Of a DNA stretch of 64,000 nucleotides, positions 33,575 to 42,101 are shown one piece after another. This DNA is from Nocardiopsis sp. NRRL B-16309 (GTDB lineage Bacteria > Actinomycetota > Actinomycetes > Streptosporangiales > Streptosporangiaceae), in contig NZ_LGEC01000016.1 in NCBI RefSeq assembly GCF_001279585.1, positions 186,001-250,000 on the forward strand, given 5' to 3'. The notes below the pieces were generated by a model. It was not told the DNA's origin. It saw only the letters and a list, made by a program, of their open reading frames with translations, and searched no databases. The number at the start of each line of letters is the position of its first letter. Position 1 is the stretch's first letter. The position numbers and the translations under genes are program-made.

Positions 33575-34566
33575 GCCGCTCCTCCCGTCATCTGGACCCT
33601 GGTACGCGGGTCGACCAGAACGTAGACGATGTCGATGATGAAGTTGGCGATCAGGACTCCCACGACCACGAACAGGAAGATGCCCTGGAGCAGGAAGAAG
33701 TCGCGGTTGGTGAGGGAGTCGAGGATCAGGGAACCCAGACCCGGGTAGTTGAAGACGATCTCGGTGAGCAGGGCTCCGGCGATGATCGTGCCCAGCTGGA
33801 CGGCCAGACCGGTGATCTGCGGCAGCATCGCGTTGCGGAACGCGTAGCGGCGGATGAGCTTGCGCGGGGCGCCCAGGGCCTGGAGGTAGTTGGAGTAGTC
33901 CGCCTCCAACTCGTAGATGATCATGTTGCGCATGCCGATCGCCCAGCCGCCGAGGGCCACGACGAACATGGACAGGAACGGCAGGAACCAGTGCATGACC
34001 AGGTCCCAGACGAACTCCCCCGAGAACGCGGGGCGCAGTGAGTAGCTGTAGCCGCCGGAGACGGGGAACCAGCCGAGCACGACGCCCATGGCCCAGGCGA
34101 ACAGCAGTGCCAGCCACATGTACGGCGTCGCGGTGAGGACGTAGCCGACCGGCAGGATGGTGTTGTCCAGGATCTTGCTGCGGGCGGCGAAGGCGCCGAA
34201 GCGGTTGCCGACGATCCAGCTGAGGATGATCGCGGGCAGCAGGACCGCGAGGGTGTAGGGGACCGAGCGCAGGATGATGTCGATCACCGGCTCGGGGTAC
34301 AGCATGATGCTGATCCCCAGGTCACCGCGGAACAGCCCGGCCCAGAAGCTCAGGTACTGCTGCCACAGCGGGGTGTCGAGTCCGAAGACCTCGTTGTAGT
34401 AGGAGTTCATGCGTTCGAGGGCCTCGGGGTCACTGATCGAGGCTCGGGAGAGCATGCTCCGGACCGGGTCCCCCGGCATGAACCGGGGGATCATCCAGTT
34501 GATCGTGACCGCGACGACGAACGTCAGCAGGTAGACGGCCAGCTTGCGGCCGATGTAGCGCCACAC
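33571..34566 (-). CDS. ABC transporter permease, DppB type (sugar importer)
   Basis: A 331-residue permease with six predicted helices, beginning WRYIGRKLAVYLLTFVVAV. The EAA loop lies around LQALGAPRKLIRRYAFRNAM. I chose GTG at 34566 because GGAGGAAA sits directly upstream; a longer in-frame reading to 34806 is proline/arginine-rich and covers a structured spacer. It pairs with the DppC-type permease. Separated from the SBP gene by 328 bp of strongly structured sequence. Confidence 0.87.
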   Translation of the reverse strand: MWRYIGRKLAVYLLTFVVAVTINWMIPRFMPGDPVRSMLSRASISDPEALERMNSYYNEVFGLDTPLWQQYLSFWAGLFRGDLGISIMLYPEPVIDIILRSVPYTLAVLLPAIILSWIVGNRFGAFAARSKILDNTILPVGYVLTATPYMWLALLFAWAMGVVLGWFPVSGGYSYSLRPAFSGEFVWDLVMHWFLPFLSMFVVALGGWAIGMRNMIIYELEADYSNYLQALGAPRKLIRRYAFRNAMLPQITGLAVQLGTIIAGALLTEIVFNYPGLGSLILDSLTNRDFFLLQGIFLFVVVGVLIANFIIDIVYVLVDPRTRVQMTGGAA

Positions 34567-34894
34567 ACTTTCCTCCAGGGTGATGGCGGCGGACGGTCGA
34601 GGGCCCCGTTGCCCTGGGACCGGGATCGGTGGGGCTCGGGGCACGGTGGGTTCCTCGGCGCGGCCGGCCTGCTCGCGAGCAGGCCGCGGCGGCGGCTCCT
34701 CGTGCGGAATCCCGCGCGCCCCTCGCGGGGCGGGCGCCGGGCTTGGGGGCGGCGCCCGCCCCGCCGGGACACGGCCCCGGCCGGACCGGACCGGTGACGT
34801 CCGCACTGGCTCGTCACGGGGATCGCGGTCCGGCCGGGGCTGGGAGCGGCCGGGGCGGGAGGTGGGAGCTCCTGACGCCCCGGCCTCGGAGTGG
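34567..34894. other. Highly structured spacer between SBP and permease genes
   Basis: 328 bases without a gene but with nested inverted repeats: a perfect 22-bp palindrome (34665-34686, arms CGGCCTGCTCG/CGAGCAGGCCG), CGCCCC/GGGGCG (34717-34732) and a hairpin with 14-bp arms CCCCGGCCGGACCG (34775-34788) / CGGTCCGGCCGGGG (34826-34839). Likely mRNA-stabilising or attenuating, favouring SBP expression. Confidence 0.6.
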
Positions 34895-36607
34895 CTACTC
34901 GCCGGCCGGTTCGAGCTCGGCGAGCATCTGCACGGCGCTGAGCTCCAGCCAGCCGTTCCAGAGCGCGGCCGGGTAGTCCGGCGTGTCGTCGGCCTCGGAG
35001 GGCCAGTTCGTCCAGTTGTTGGTGCTGTGCTGCGCCCAGAGGCCGTTGTACCAGAGCGGGATGGCCGGCAGCTCGGTCAGCTGGACCTCCTGGATCTGCG
35101 AGCTGAGCTCGACCTGGCCCTCGATGTCGTCGACCGGCAGGGCGGCGAACTCCTCGACCAGTTCCCAGACCTCCTCGTTCTCGTACCGACCGAAGTTGAC
35201 GGTGGTCTGCTGCTCCTGGACGGGCTGCTGGAACAGGTAGTCGTAGTAGGTCCAGGGCGTGTTGCTCTGCTGGCGCTCGTTGTTGATGAGCATGTCGAAG
35301 TCACCGGAGTTGCGGCTGTCCACGAGCAGGTCGAACTCGGGGAAGTCGGCGGTGACGTTGATGCCGACGGCCTGGGCGTGCTCGGCGATCAGGCGGGCCG
35401 ACTCCATCCAGTCGGTCCAGCCGGAGGGCACCTGCAGGGTCAGCTCGATGGGCTCGCCGTCGGGCGTCTCGACGAAGCCGTCCCCGTCCTCGTCGAGGTA
35501 GCCGTTGGCCTCCAGGATCGCGACGGCCTCGTCCTGGTCGAAGGTGAAGCCCTCCTCGGAGACCAGCTCGTGGTCGATGAACTCGTCCCAGGCGGGGAGC
35601 AGGCCGGTGGGGCTGGCGCCCTCGACCAGGTTGGAGTACGGGCCCTCGATGATCGCCTGCATGTCGATCGAGTGGGCCAGCGCCTGGCGGAAGTTCACGT
35701 CGTTCATCGGCTCGCGGTCGTGGTTGACGACCAGCCAGGCGGTGTTGGCGCTCTGCATGTACGGAGGACCGTCGTAGAAGCTGGTGAGCGTCTCGTCGCC
35801 CTCCAGCACCTGGTCGATGCCCGGGAGGAAGTTGTTCGACAGGTCGACTTCACCCTGGGTCAGCATGTTCATCGTCACCTCGTTGGAGGCGTTGACGATG
35901 TCGACGATGTAGCGGGCGTCCATGTCCATGTCGAGGGCCTCGATCGCCCACCAGTCGTCGTTGCGCTCCCAGACCATGCGGTCGTCGGCGTGCGACTCGT
36001 AGACGTAGGGACCGGTGGCGACCGGGTTCTCGTTCGGGTTCTCGATGACGTCGGTCTCCGACATCTCGGACCAGATGTGGGAGGGGACGATGGGGTTGGT
36101 GTACGCCCAGTTCATCCACTCCTGCGGGCGCGACTCCGAGAAGGTGACCGCCACGGTCAGGTCGTCGGTGGCCTCGACGGACTCGACGTAGTCCCACAGG
36201 TTGCTGTAGGGCGAGCCCTCCATCTGCCCGAGTTCGAGCGTGGTCACCACGTCCTCGGCGACCAGGGGCTCACCGTCGGTCCAGGTGATGCCCTCGCGGA
36301 GGGTGATCTCGTGGACGTTGTCGGCGGTCCACTCGTCGCTCTCGGCGAGCCAGTGGACGTACTCGCCCTCGGCCGAGTCGAAGAGGAACAGCGGCTCGTA
36401 GGCCAGACCGATGGTGCCGACCGCGTACTGGCCCTTCATCATGGGGTTCCAGCTCGTGGGTGGACCCCAGGCCGTGCCCGTGGTGTACAGCGTCTCCTCT
36501 CGGGGGTAGGACCCCGAGCCGGTGTCTTCTTCTCCGCCGCCACTCGAGCAGGCAGTGGCCGCGATGGCCAGTGCCGCGAGTGCCGCCGGAAGCCGCAGCG
36601 ATCTCAT
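34895..36607 (-). CDS. Substrate-binding lipoprotein (SBP_bac_5), probably cello-oligosaccharide
   Basis: A 570-residue extracellular solute-binding protein of family 5. The signal peptide ends in the lipobox AATAC (Cys20), followed by an SSGGGEEDTG linker. Family blocks: SWNPMMKG, TLREGITWTDGEPLVAEDV, NPVATGPYVYE, and near the end LPAIPLWYNGLWAQH. Proteins of this subgroup in thermophiles and actinomycetes bind cello-, xylo- or gluco-oligosaccharides rather than peptides. The promoter carries TGGGAGCGCTCCCA, the established CelR/CebR cellulose-utilisation operator, which supports a cello-oligosaccharide role. ATG 36607 has AGGAGGAG upstream. Substrate is inference. Confidence 0.85.
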   Translation of the reverse strand: MRSLRLPAALAALAIAATACSSGGGEEDTGSGSYPREETLYTTGTAWGPPTSWNPMMKGQYAVGTIGLAYEPLFLFDSAEGEYVHWLAESDEWTADNVHEITLREGITWTDGEPLVAEDVVTTLELGQMEGSPYSNLWDYVESVEATDDLTVAVTFSESRPQEWMNWAYTNPIVPSHIWSEMSETDVIENPNENPVATGPYVYESHADDRMVWERNDDWWAIEALDMDMDARYIVDIVNASNEVTMNMLTQGEVDLSNNFLPGIDQVLEGDETLTSFYDGPPYMQSANTAWLVVNHDREPMNDVNFRQALAHSIDMQAIIEGPYSNLVEGASPTGLLPAWDEFIDHELVSEEGFTFDQDEAVAILEANGYLDEDGDGFVETPDGEPIELTLQVPSGWTDWMESARLIAEHAQAVGINVTADFPEFDLLVDSRNSGDFDMLINNERQQSNTPWTYYDYLFQQPVQEQQTTVNFGRYENEEVWELVEEFAALPVDDIEGQVELSSQIQEVQLTELPAIPLWYNGLWAQHSTNNWTNWPSEADDTPDYPAALWNGWLELSAVQMLAELEPAGE

Positions 36608-36656
36608 CTCGACTCCTCCTTCGACCCGGACGGCCCGTGGGGGGATCCCCTAGAGC

Positions 36657-36670
36657 TGGGAGCGCTCCCA
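36657..36670. promoter_or_regulatory. CelR/CebR-type operator
   Basis: TGGGAGCGCTCCCA, a perfect 14-bp palindrome identical to the operator bound by CelR of Thermobifida and CebR of Streptomyces (LacI-family cellobiose-responsive repressors). It is 50 nt upstream of the SBP start. Confidence 0.85.
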
Positions 36671-36690
36671 GACGATGCCGGGATGGGCCG

Positions 36691-36708
36691 TTTGCTGAAC
36701 CGGGTAAG
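36691..36708. promoter_or_regulatory. Second LacI-type operator, SBP promoter
   Basis: TTTGCTGAACCGGGTAAG; matches TTTGCTGAACCGGTTAAG in front of the adjacent LacI gene at 17 of 18 positions. Near-palindrome centred on CCGG. Confidence 0.65.
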
Positions 36709-36796
36709 TGACGTTAACAACAACATGCGCGGACGAATGCCGTCAATCCCCGACACTTCGCTGTTATGGCCTTGTAACAGCGGCGACGGGTGGTGG

Positions 36797-37828
36797 TCAT
36801 GCTCTCCGGGGGCCCGTGCTGGCCCTCGGGTGCAGCTCTCCGCGGGGTGCCTCGCGTGGTCCCAGGGGTTCGGCGGCCACCGCCAGGGCCAGCATCCGGG
36901 CCACCTCGCCGCCACAGAAGGGCACGTCCCGGGAGACCGCGGTCAGCGACGGGCGGACCAGCTGGCACAGCACCGAGTCCTCCCAGGCCACGATGGACAG
37001 CCGCGAGGGCACGTCCACCCCCATCTCCCGGGCCACGCCCAGGCCGGCCACCGCCATCAGATCGTTGTCGTAGACGAGTGCGGTAGGACGATCGGACCTG
37101 GCCAGGAGCTTGCGCGTGGTGCGCGTCCCGGCCTCGCCGGTGTAGTCGGCCTCGATCGAGAACGCCTGGTGCAGCCCGGCCTCGGCCGCCGCGTGCCCGA
37201 AGGCCTCCGAGCGCACCCGCGAGTGCACGAGGCCGCCCGGGCCGCAGACGTGTGCGATACGCTCGTGTCCGAGAGCCGCCAGATAGTGCACCACCTCGCG
37301 CATCGAGGCGGCGTCGTCGCTGTACAGGCACGGAAGCGTTCCGGCGCCGTCGGGCCCGCCGAGCACCACCGCGGGCAGCGCCAGGTCCTCCACCAGGGCG
37401 ACCCGCGCGTCGTCGACGCGCAGGTCCACCAGGATGACCCCGTCCACCCGGCGTTCGGCCGCCCACCGGCGGTAGACCGCCAACTCGGCATCGGCGTCCT
37501 CGGTGACCTGCAACAACAGGTCCATACCGGTGACGGCCAGCTCGGCCTCGATACCCGAGACCAGCTGCATGAAGAACGGTTCGACGCCCAGCGAGTGGGC
37601 CGGACGGTCGACCACCAGGCCCAGGGCGCCGACCCGGCCGCCCGGCGAGAGGGCCCGCGCGGTGCTGCTGGGCGCCCATCCGAGATCGTGCGCGATCGCC
37701 AGGATCCGGGCGCGGGTCGCCTTGGAGACCCCCGGCCGATCGTTGAGCGCGTACGACACCGCCCCCTTGGACACCCCCGCCGCCTTGGCGATGTCCATGA
37801 TGGTCGGACGCCGCATTAATGCCCCCAC
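36797..37828 (-). CDS. LacI-family transcriptional regulator of the sugar importer
   Basis: A 343-residue LacI/GalR protein. The N-terminal helix-turn-helix and hinge are classic: TIMDIAKAAGVSKGAVSYAL, then RPGVSKATRARI. The periplasmic-binding-like domain has LYSDDAASMREVVHYLAALG, HERIAHVCGP, and DRPTALVYDNDLMAVAGLGV. It should repress the importer and itself, released by an oligosaccharide. GTG at 37828 fits the AGGAGG four bases upstream; ATG at 37816 is the alternative. Its own promoter holds a near-palindrome that is also present at the SBP promoter. It is distinct in its recognition helix from CelR/CebR as I remember them, so a second regulator probably binds the CelR-type site. Confidence 0.88.
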   Translation of the reverse strand: MGALMRRPTIMDIAKAAGVSKGAVSYALNDRPGVSKATRARILAIAHDLGWAPSSTARALSPGGRVGALGLVVDRPAHSLGVEPFFMQLVSGIEAELAVTGMDLLLQVTEDADAELAVYRRWAAERRVDGVILVDLRVDDARVALVEDLALPAVVLGGPDGAGTLPCLYSDDAASMREVVHYLAALGHERIAHVCGPGGLVHSRVRSEAFGHAAAEAGLHQAFSIEADYTGEAGTRTTRKLLARSDRPTALVYDNDLMAVAGLGVAREMGVDVPSRLSIVAWEDSVLCQLVRPSLTAVSRDVPFCGGEVARMLALAVAAEPLGPREAPRGELHPRASTGPRRA

Positions 37829-37837
37829 TTCGCCTCC

Positions 37838-37855
37838 TTTGCTGAACCGGTTAAG
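37838..37855. promoter_or_regulatory. LacI autoregulatory operator
   Basis: TTTGCTGAACCGGTTAAG abuts the Shine-Dalgarno of the LacI gene; its core AACCGGTT is a perfect palindrome. A related site lies at 36691-36708. Confidence 0.65.
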
Positions 37856-37922
37856 CAGACGGCATGGGATTGTAACGCACACGATGCGCGCCGCCTCGGG
37901 CGCGAGTGGGGGCCGCGACCGG

Positions 37923-38807
37923 TCAGCGGCCGCCCTGGCATCCGGGGCACCAGTACAGCGTGCGTCCGGCCAGCTCACGCGCGGCCACGGGCGACGCGCA
38001 CACCCGGCAGGGCTCGCCGGTCCGGTAGCACACGTAGAGCGTGTCGGGCCGGGGCACCGGACGGGCGCCCGGATCGGGCCGGTGCTCGGGCCGGGTGGTG
38101 ATGATGTAGCCGTCGCGCACACCGTCGCGCAGCAGTCCGGCCAGGTCGGTCCACAGCCGTTCCCACTGGTCACGGGTCAGGTCCCGTCCCGGGGTGAGCG
38201 GGTCCAGCCCAGCGCGGAAGAGCGACTCCGCGCGGTAGATGTTGCCGATGCCCGCGACCACGTCCTGCCGCATCAGCAGCGCCGCGATGGTCGTCCGCGA
38301 CCGGCTGACCATCCGCCAGGCGCGCTCGGGATCGGCGTCCGCGCGCAGCGGGTCGGGCCCCAGGCGGTCCTGCACGGCCGCCTTCTCGTCCCCCGTGATC
38401 ACCTCGCAGACCGAGGCGCCCCGCAGGTCGGCCCAGCCCGCGGCGTTGACGAACCGGACCCGCACCGCGCCGACCGGTGCCGGGGGCACCACGAAGCCCT
38501 CCGCGTCGCGTTCCAGGTCCAGGCGCCCGGCCCCCTCGGCCCTGGGCGCGCCCAGGTGGCGCTCGCCGTCGGCGTCGCCGAAGGTCCACGCCCCGTACAG
38601 CCCGAGGTGCACCCGCACCCACTCCCCCGAGTCGAACCCCAGGAACAGGTGCTTGCCGTGCGCCTCGCTCTCGGCGAGCACCCGGCCGTCCACGCGCGCG
38701 GCCCCTGCGGCGAAGCGCCCCTGCGGGCTCGACGCACGCACGGTGCCGCCGCCGAAGGCCTTGTCGAAGTGCGCCGCCAAGCGGTGCAGCGTGTGCCCCT
38801 CAGGCAA
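37923..38807 (-). CDS. Fpg/Nei-family DNA glycosylase/AP lyase
   Basis: A 294-residue base-excision repair enzyme. The N-terminus PEGHTLHRLA supplies catalytic Pro2 and Glu3, so the TTG at 38807 must be the start: the Pro must follow the initiator. The helix-two-turn-helix region is near MRQDVVAGIGNIYRAESLFRAG, given here by position around residues 175-198. The C-terminal zinc finger is present: CRVCASPVAAREL plus LYWCPGCQGG. Nei-like members remove oxidised pyrimidines and cut the strand. This protein belongs to the actinobacterial Nei/Nei2-like group by its PEGHT start (MutM usually has PELPEVE). Confidence 0.9.
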   Translation of the reverse strand: MPEGHTLHRLAAHFDKAFGGGTVRASSPQGRFAAGAARVDGRVLAESEAHGKHLFLGFDSGEWVRVHLGLYGAWTFGDADGERHLGAPRAEGAGRLDLERDAEGFVVPPAPVGAVRVRFVNAAGWADLRGASVCEVITGDEKAAVQDRLGPDPLRADADPERAWRMVSRSRTTIAALLMRQDVVAGIGNIYRAESLFRAGLDPLTPGRDLTRDQWERLWTDLAGLLRDGVRDGYIITTRPEHRPDPGARPVPRPDTLYVCYRTGEPCRVCASPVAARELAGRTLYWCPGCQGGR

Positions 38808-38911
38808 CTCCGGCCCCTTTCCGACCCGGTCCGGGCCGGCCCCCGGAAGGGGACGGTCCTCGCACTCCGAACCTTCGCACCGGTCAGACTAGCCGTGCCC
38901 GGACAGCGCGG

Positions 38912-41900
38912 CTAACGCGCCGACAGGATCTCCCTGACCAGGGTCTCCGGGTCGGCCAGGCAGCGCCAGGCGGGGACGACCACGACGGGGTCCCCGGTGG
39001 TGCGGTTGAGGGCCTCGCCCCGCGCGACCAGGTGGCGCAGGCCCCGGCCGTGGGACTCGCGGTCGAGCAGCAGCAGGAGCCGCCGGGCGCCGAAGTGCAC
39101 GACCAGGTCCACGGTCCACCCCTGGATCGTCTGCCGGGTGAGCACGCTGGTCCCGGCCCCGCGCAGCCGATCGACGAGGGTGGCGCGCGCCGGGTCGGAT
39201 CCGATGGCGCCGGTGTCGGCCGCGGAGGCCAGCAGGTCGCCGAGCGGGCCGTCCTCGCCCGACCAGTACGTGCGGTCGCCGACCACGACCAGCCGCCGGG
39301 TGCGGGTGAACACGGTGGACCACAGGTGGCTCATCCGACGGACCCGGCGTTCGGCGATGGCGGGCGAGCCCTTGGCCAGCATGGGCGACAGGACGGTCAG
39401 GTCCACAGTGTCGCCGTCGCGGCCCAGCAGGTCGGCGCCGCCCACCCGGACGTCGTGCCGGAGCACCCGCTTGGCCAGCAGCCGCCGGATCAGCGCCACC
39501 TGCGGCTGGGTGGGCGCCACGACCGCCATGGTCGTCCCGGGCGGCACCTCGGCGTCCAGTTCGTCCACCACGACCAGCACCCGGTAGGCCTCGTCCCGGT
39601 TGATGTAGGAGGCGCCCGGCGCGGCCTCGCAGGTCCCGGCCACATCGCGCCAGTCGACGACGCCCCGCCCGGTCATGTCGGGAGCGGTGCGTACCGCGAC
39701 GCGGCCGCCGTAGCAGCGCTGGGAGGCGATCTCGGCCAGCTCGGGCGACGCTCCGTGGTGCTCGTCCAGCCACAGCAGCGGCGGGGCCGCCTTGTAGGCC
39801 GCCCGCAGCGCCGAACCGGACCCGTGCCGCAGGCCCCGGGCCTCCAACTGGTCGGCGGTGGTCCCGGCCGCCGCCAGGGCGCGCCGCTCCTCGTCCGGCT
39901 CCAGCGTGCTCGTCGGGCCGGGATGGGCGGGGTCGCCGATCACGACCGCGCGCGTGGCCCGGTACAGGACCGGCAGGAGTTCGGCGACGCGGGTGCGCTC
40001 GGCGCCCGCCACGATCACGAGGTCGAACAGTCCGGCCGTCGGCGGCAGGGCGCGGGCCTGGTCGGTGCGGCACACCCAGGCGGGCAGGGTGTCGAGCAGG
40101 GCGGGCAGGCCCGGCCATCCGCTGCCGTGGTGCCAGTTCAGCGTCTCCAGGCGGTTCTCGACGGCGGCCCGGCCCCGGCGCAGCCGGGGCTCGGTCACCG
40201 CGCGCAGACAGGCCGCCCCGGCCCGCTGGTGGCGCTCCCCGGCGTCGGCGAGTTCCGCGGTGAGGCGGCCCAGCGGCGGGCAGCCGGTGCGGCGGTCGAC
40301 GGCCTCGCGCCACTCGCTCTCCATCCGGGCGACCGCGCACAGCCGGACCAGGCTGTCGGGGTCGGTGGGCACGCCCAGTTCGCGGCGGATGGCGGTGCGG
40401 TGCTGCAGTCCGGTCAGCCCGCCGGACCTGGCCCGTTCGGCGCGGTGGAGCCAGTACTCGGGACCGCCGTGCTCGGGGGTGAAGAGCCGGTCGGGGTCCC
40501 AGCCCTGGGAGATGCTGTGGACGCGCTCGACCGCCAGCCGCGCCAGGGCGTGGCCGCCGGAGGCCAGGGTGTCCATGGTCCGCCACACCTCCTGGACCCG
40601 GTTCCAGGCCTCGGACAGCTCGCGCCAGTGCCGGGCGGCGTCCTCGGCGCCGGGCGGGGTGCGGGCTCCCTCGGCGGGCGGGCCCGCGTGCTCGGCCAGG
40701 ATCCGGTCGAGCAGCCGGATCTCGGCGGCGCGCTGACCTGGGCCGCCGATCCGGACGACGGGGTGCGCGGGCGCGGACTCGGCCGCGCGCAGGACGTCCC
40801 GGACGTCGTCCTCGGCGGCGGCGCAGACCAGCACGCGCAGGCCGTGGCCGACGGCCGTGCGCACCAGGGCGTCCAGCAGGTCGGTCAGGCCGCTGCCGGG
40901 CGGGGCCGCGGCCACCGTGAGCCGGTCGCGCATGGCCGACCGCACGACCTCGTACTGGGACTGGGTGAGCGCCGTCGCGGAGATGGGGGGCGTGTCCCCG
41001 TCGCCGCCCGCCGCGCCGGTGTCCCGGGCCCCGCCGCCGAGCAGGGACGCCAGTGCGGTCCCTGCGACCTCGTCGGGGTTGAGCCCGTCGCGGTCGGCGG
41101 GGTCGAGGTCGGCCAGAATCCCCTCCACGCCGCCCGGTTCGGGGTCGTCGGTGTCGAACTGGCCGCCCGGCCCCGCCCGGAAGACCACGGCGACGTTGTG
41201 CGCGCCGGGGTCCATGACCCGGGGCAGCCCCCGGGTGCCGAGCGGGTCGATGTCGTCCACCCGCTCGATCTCCAGCCGGCTGAGCAGGGTCCGCACCTTG
41301 GCGGCGAGTTCGGCGACGGCCGCGGGCCGCCGGGCGGTGTCGGGGGCGCCGGTGCGCAGCCGGGTCCGCAGCTCGAACAGGTCCTCGGGATCGGTGATGC
41401 CGAGCCGTTCCAGCAGCGCGCAGTTGACGTCGGGCGGCCCCACCGGCCGGACCAGCGGCCCCTGTGCGCCGGTCGGGTCGTAGGCCCCCGTGGCCGCCTC
41501 CAGGTCGTCGACCACCCGCACGTCCACGGTGAGCAGCGGCAGGGCCGCCCGGTCCGCGCCCTCGCCGACGACCACCAGCGGGTAGCCGTAGCGCAGCGCC
41601 TGCCCCCGGCGCAGCGACAGGCGCAGGACCCGTGCCGACTCCGGATGCAGCGGCAGGGTCTCGCGCGCCCCGCTGAACAGCAGTTCGGGCCCGGTCGGCA
41701 GGCACGCGCAGGTGTCGGAGTCCACGTGCTCGGCCCGCACCCCGTGGGTGTGCACGGCCTCCCGGCTCAGGCAGGCGCGCAGGTAGGAGAGCAGGGACCG
41801 GACCTCGGAGCGGTCGATCGGCGGCTTCCACCGCAGCGACGCCTGGCCCACGCCCGAACGGGCGACCTGGGTGACGGGTCGGATGCCGACCGCCCCGACC

Positions 41901-41959
41901 ACCGTGCCTCCGGGGCCCGGGCCTCCCGTCTCGTGCTCGTCGTCCCGTAGTGACCTCAC
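38912..41959 (-). CDS. Large SF1 helicase-like protein with degenerate motifs and nuclease-like C-terminus
   Basis: About 1015 residues. From about 340 on it follows the order of DNA2/NAM7-type SF1 helicase motifs, but key residues are altered. Walker A is AAPPGSGLT (Lys replaced by Leu). The Walker B position reads LFDLVIVAGAER with no DE. Motif III survives as VIGDPAHPGPT, a motif IV-like LDEHHGASPELAEIAS follows, and motif VI is TVFTRTRRLVVVGD. The last 110 residues (GWTVDLVVHFGARRLLLLLD, then a PAWRCLADPETLVREIL end) resemble the Vsr/DUF559-type PD-(D/E)xK fold. So it is probably an ATPase-dead helicase fused to a nuclease-like domain. Start GTG at 41959 is chosen over an in-frame TTG at 41968. 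Function unknown; defence or repair are possibilities. Confidence 0.72.
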   Translation of the reverse strand: MRSLRDDEHETGGPGPGGTVVGAVGIRPVTQVARSGVGQASLRWKPPIDRSEVRSLLSYLRACLSREAVHTHGVRAEHVDSDTCACLPTGPELLFSGARETLPLHPESARVLRLSLRRGQALRYGYPLVVVGEGADRAALPLLTVDVRVVDDLEAATGAYDPTGAQGPLVRPVGPPDVNCALLERLGITDPEDLFELRTRLRTGAPDTARRPAAVAELAAKVRTLLSRLEIERVDDIDPLGTRGLPRVMDPGAHNVAVVFRAGPGGQFDTDDPEPGGVEGILADLDPADRDGLNPDEVAGTALASLLGGGARDTGAAGGDGDTPPISATALTQSQYEVVRSAMRDRLTVAAAPPGSGLTDLLDALVRTAVGHGLRVLVCAAAEDDVRDVLRAAESAPAHPVVRIGGPGQRAAEIRLLDRILAEHAGPPAEGARTPPGAEDAARHWRELSEAWNRVQEVWRTMDTLASGGHALARLAVERVHSISQGWDPDRLFTPEHGGPEYWLHRAERARSGGLTGLQHRTAIRRELGVPTDPDSLVRLCAVARMESEWREAVDRRTGCPPLGRLTAELADAGERHQRAGAACLRAVTEPRLRRGRAAVENRLETLNWHHGSGWPGLPALLDTLPAWVCRTDQARALPPTAGLFDLVIVAGAERTRVAELLPVLYRATRAVVIGDPAHPGPTSTLEPDEERRALAAAGTTADQLEARGLRHGSGSALRAAYKAAPPLLWLDEHHGASPELAEIASQRCYGGRVAVRTAPDMTGRGVVDWRDVAGTCEAAPGASYINRDEAYRVLVVVDELDAEVPPGTTMAVVAPTQPQVALIRRLLAKRVLRHDVRVGGADLLGRDGDTVDLTVLSPMLAKGSPAIAERRVRRMSHLWSTVFTRTRRLVVVGDRTYWSGEDGPLGDLLASAADTGAIGSDPARATLVDRLRGAGTSVLTRQTIQGWTVDLVVHFGARRLLLLLDRESHGRGLRHLVARGEALNRTTGDPVVVVPAWRCLADPETLVREILSAR

Positions 41960-42101
41960 AACACACAACCCCCGGCCTTGCGCGCGAACCGCGTGACCGC
42001 GCGACTACACCCCGCTAGCAACGTCCATTGTCGCGGACGGGCCGGTGCGAGATCCCTGGAATGCCGGAATACGTCCCGACTTTCACCCTGCGTGACATCG
42101 G

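Noticed and set aside
34580..37819. 1079-codon open frame on the + strand opposite the sugar importer and LacI gene
   Set aside because: It runs antisense through the SBP and LacI genes, has no domain, and exists only because high third-position GC removes stops on the other strand.
38477..41950. 1157-codon + strand frame opposite the Fpg/Nei and helicase-like genes
   Set aside because: Antisense shadow: proline/arginine/glycine-rich with no family motif, while the minus-strand readings carry clear Fpg and helicase-order motifs.
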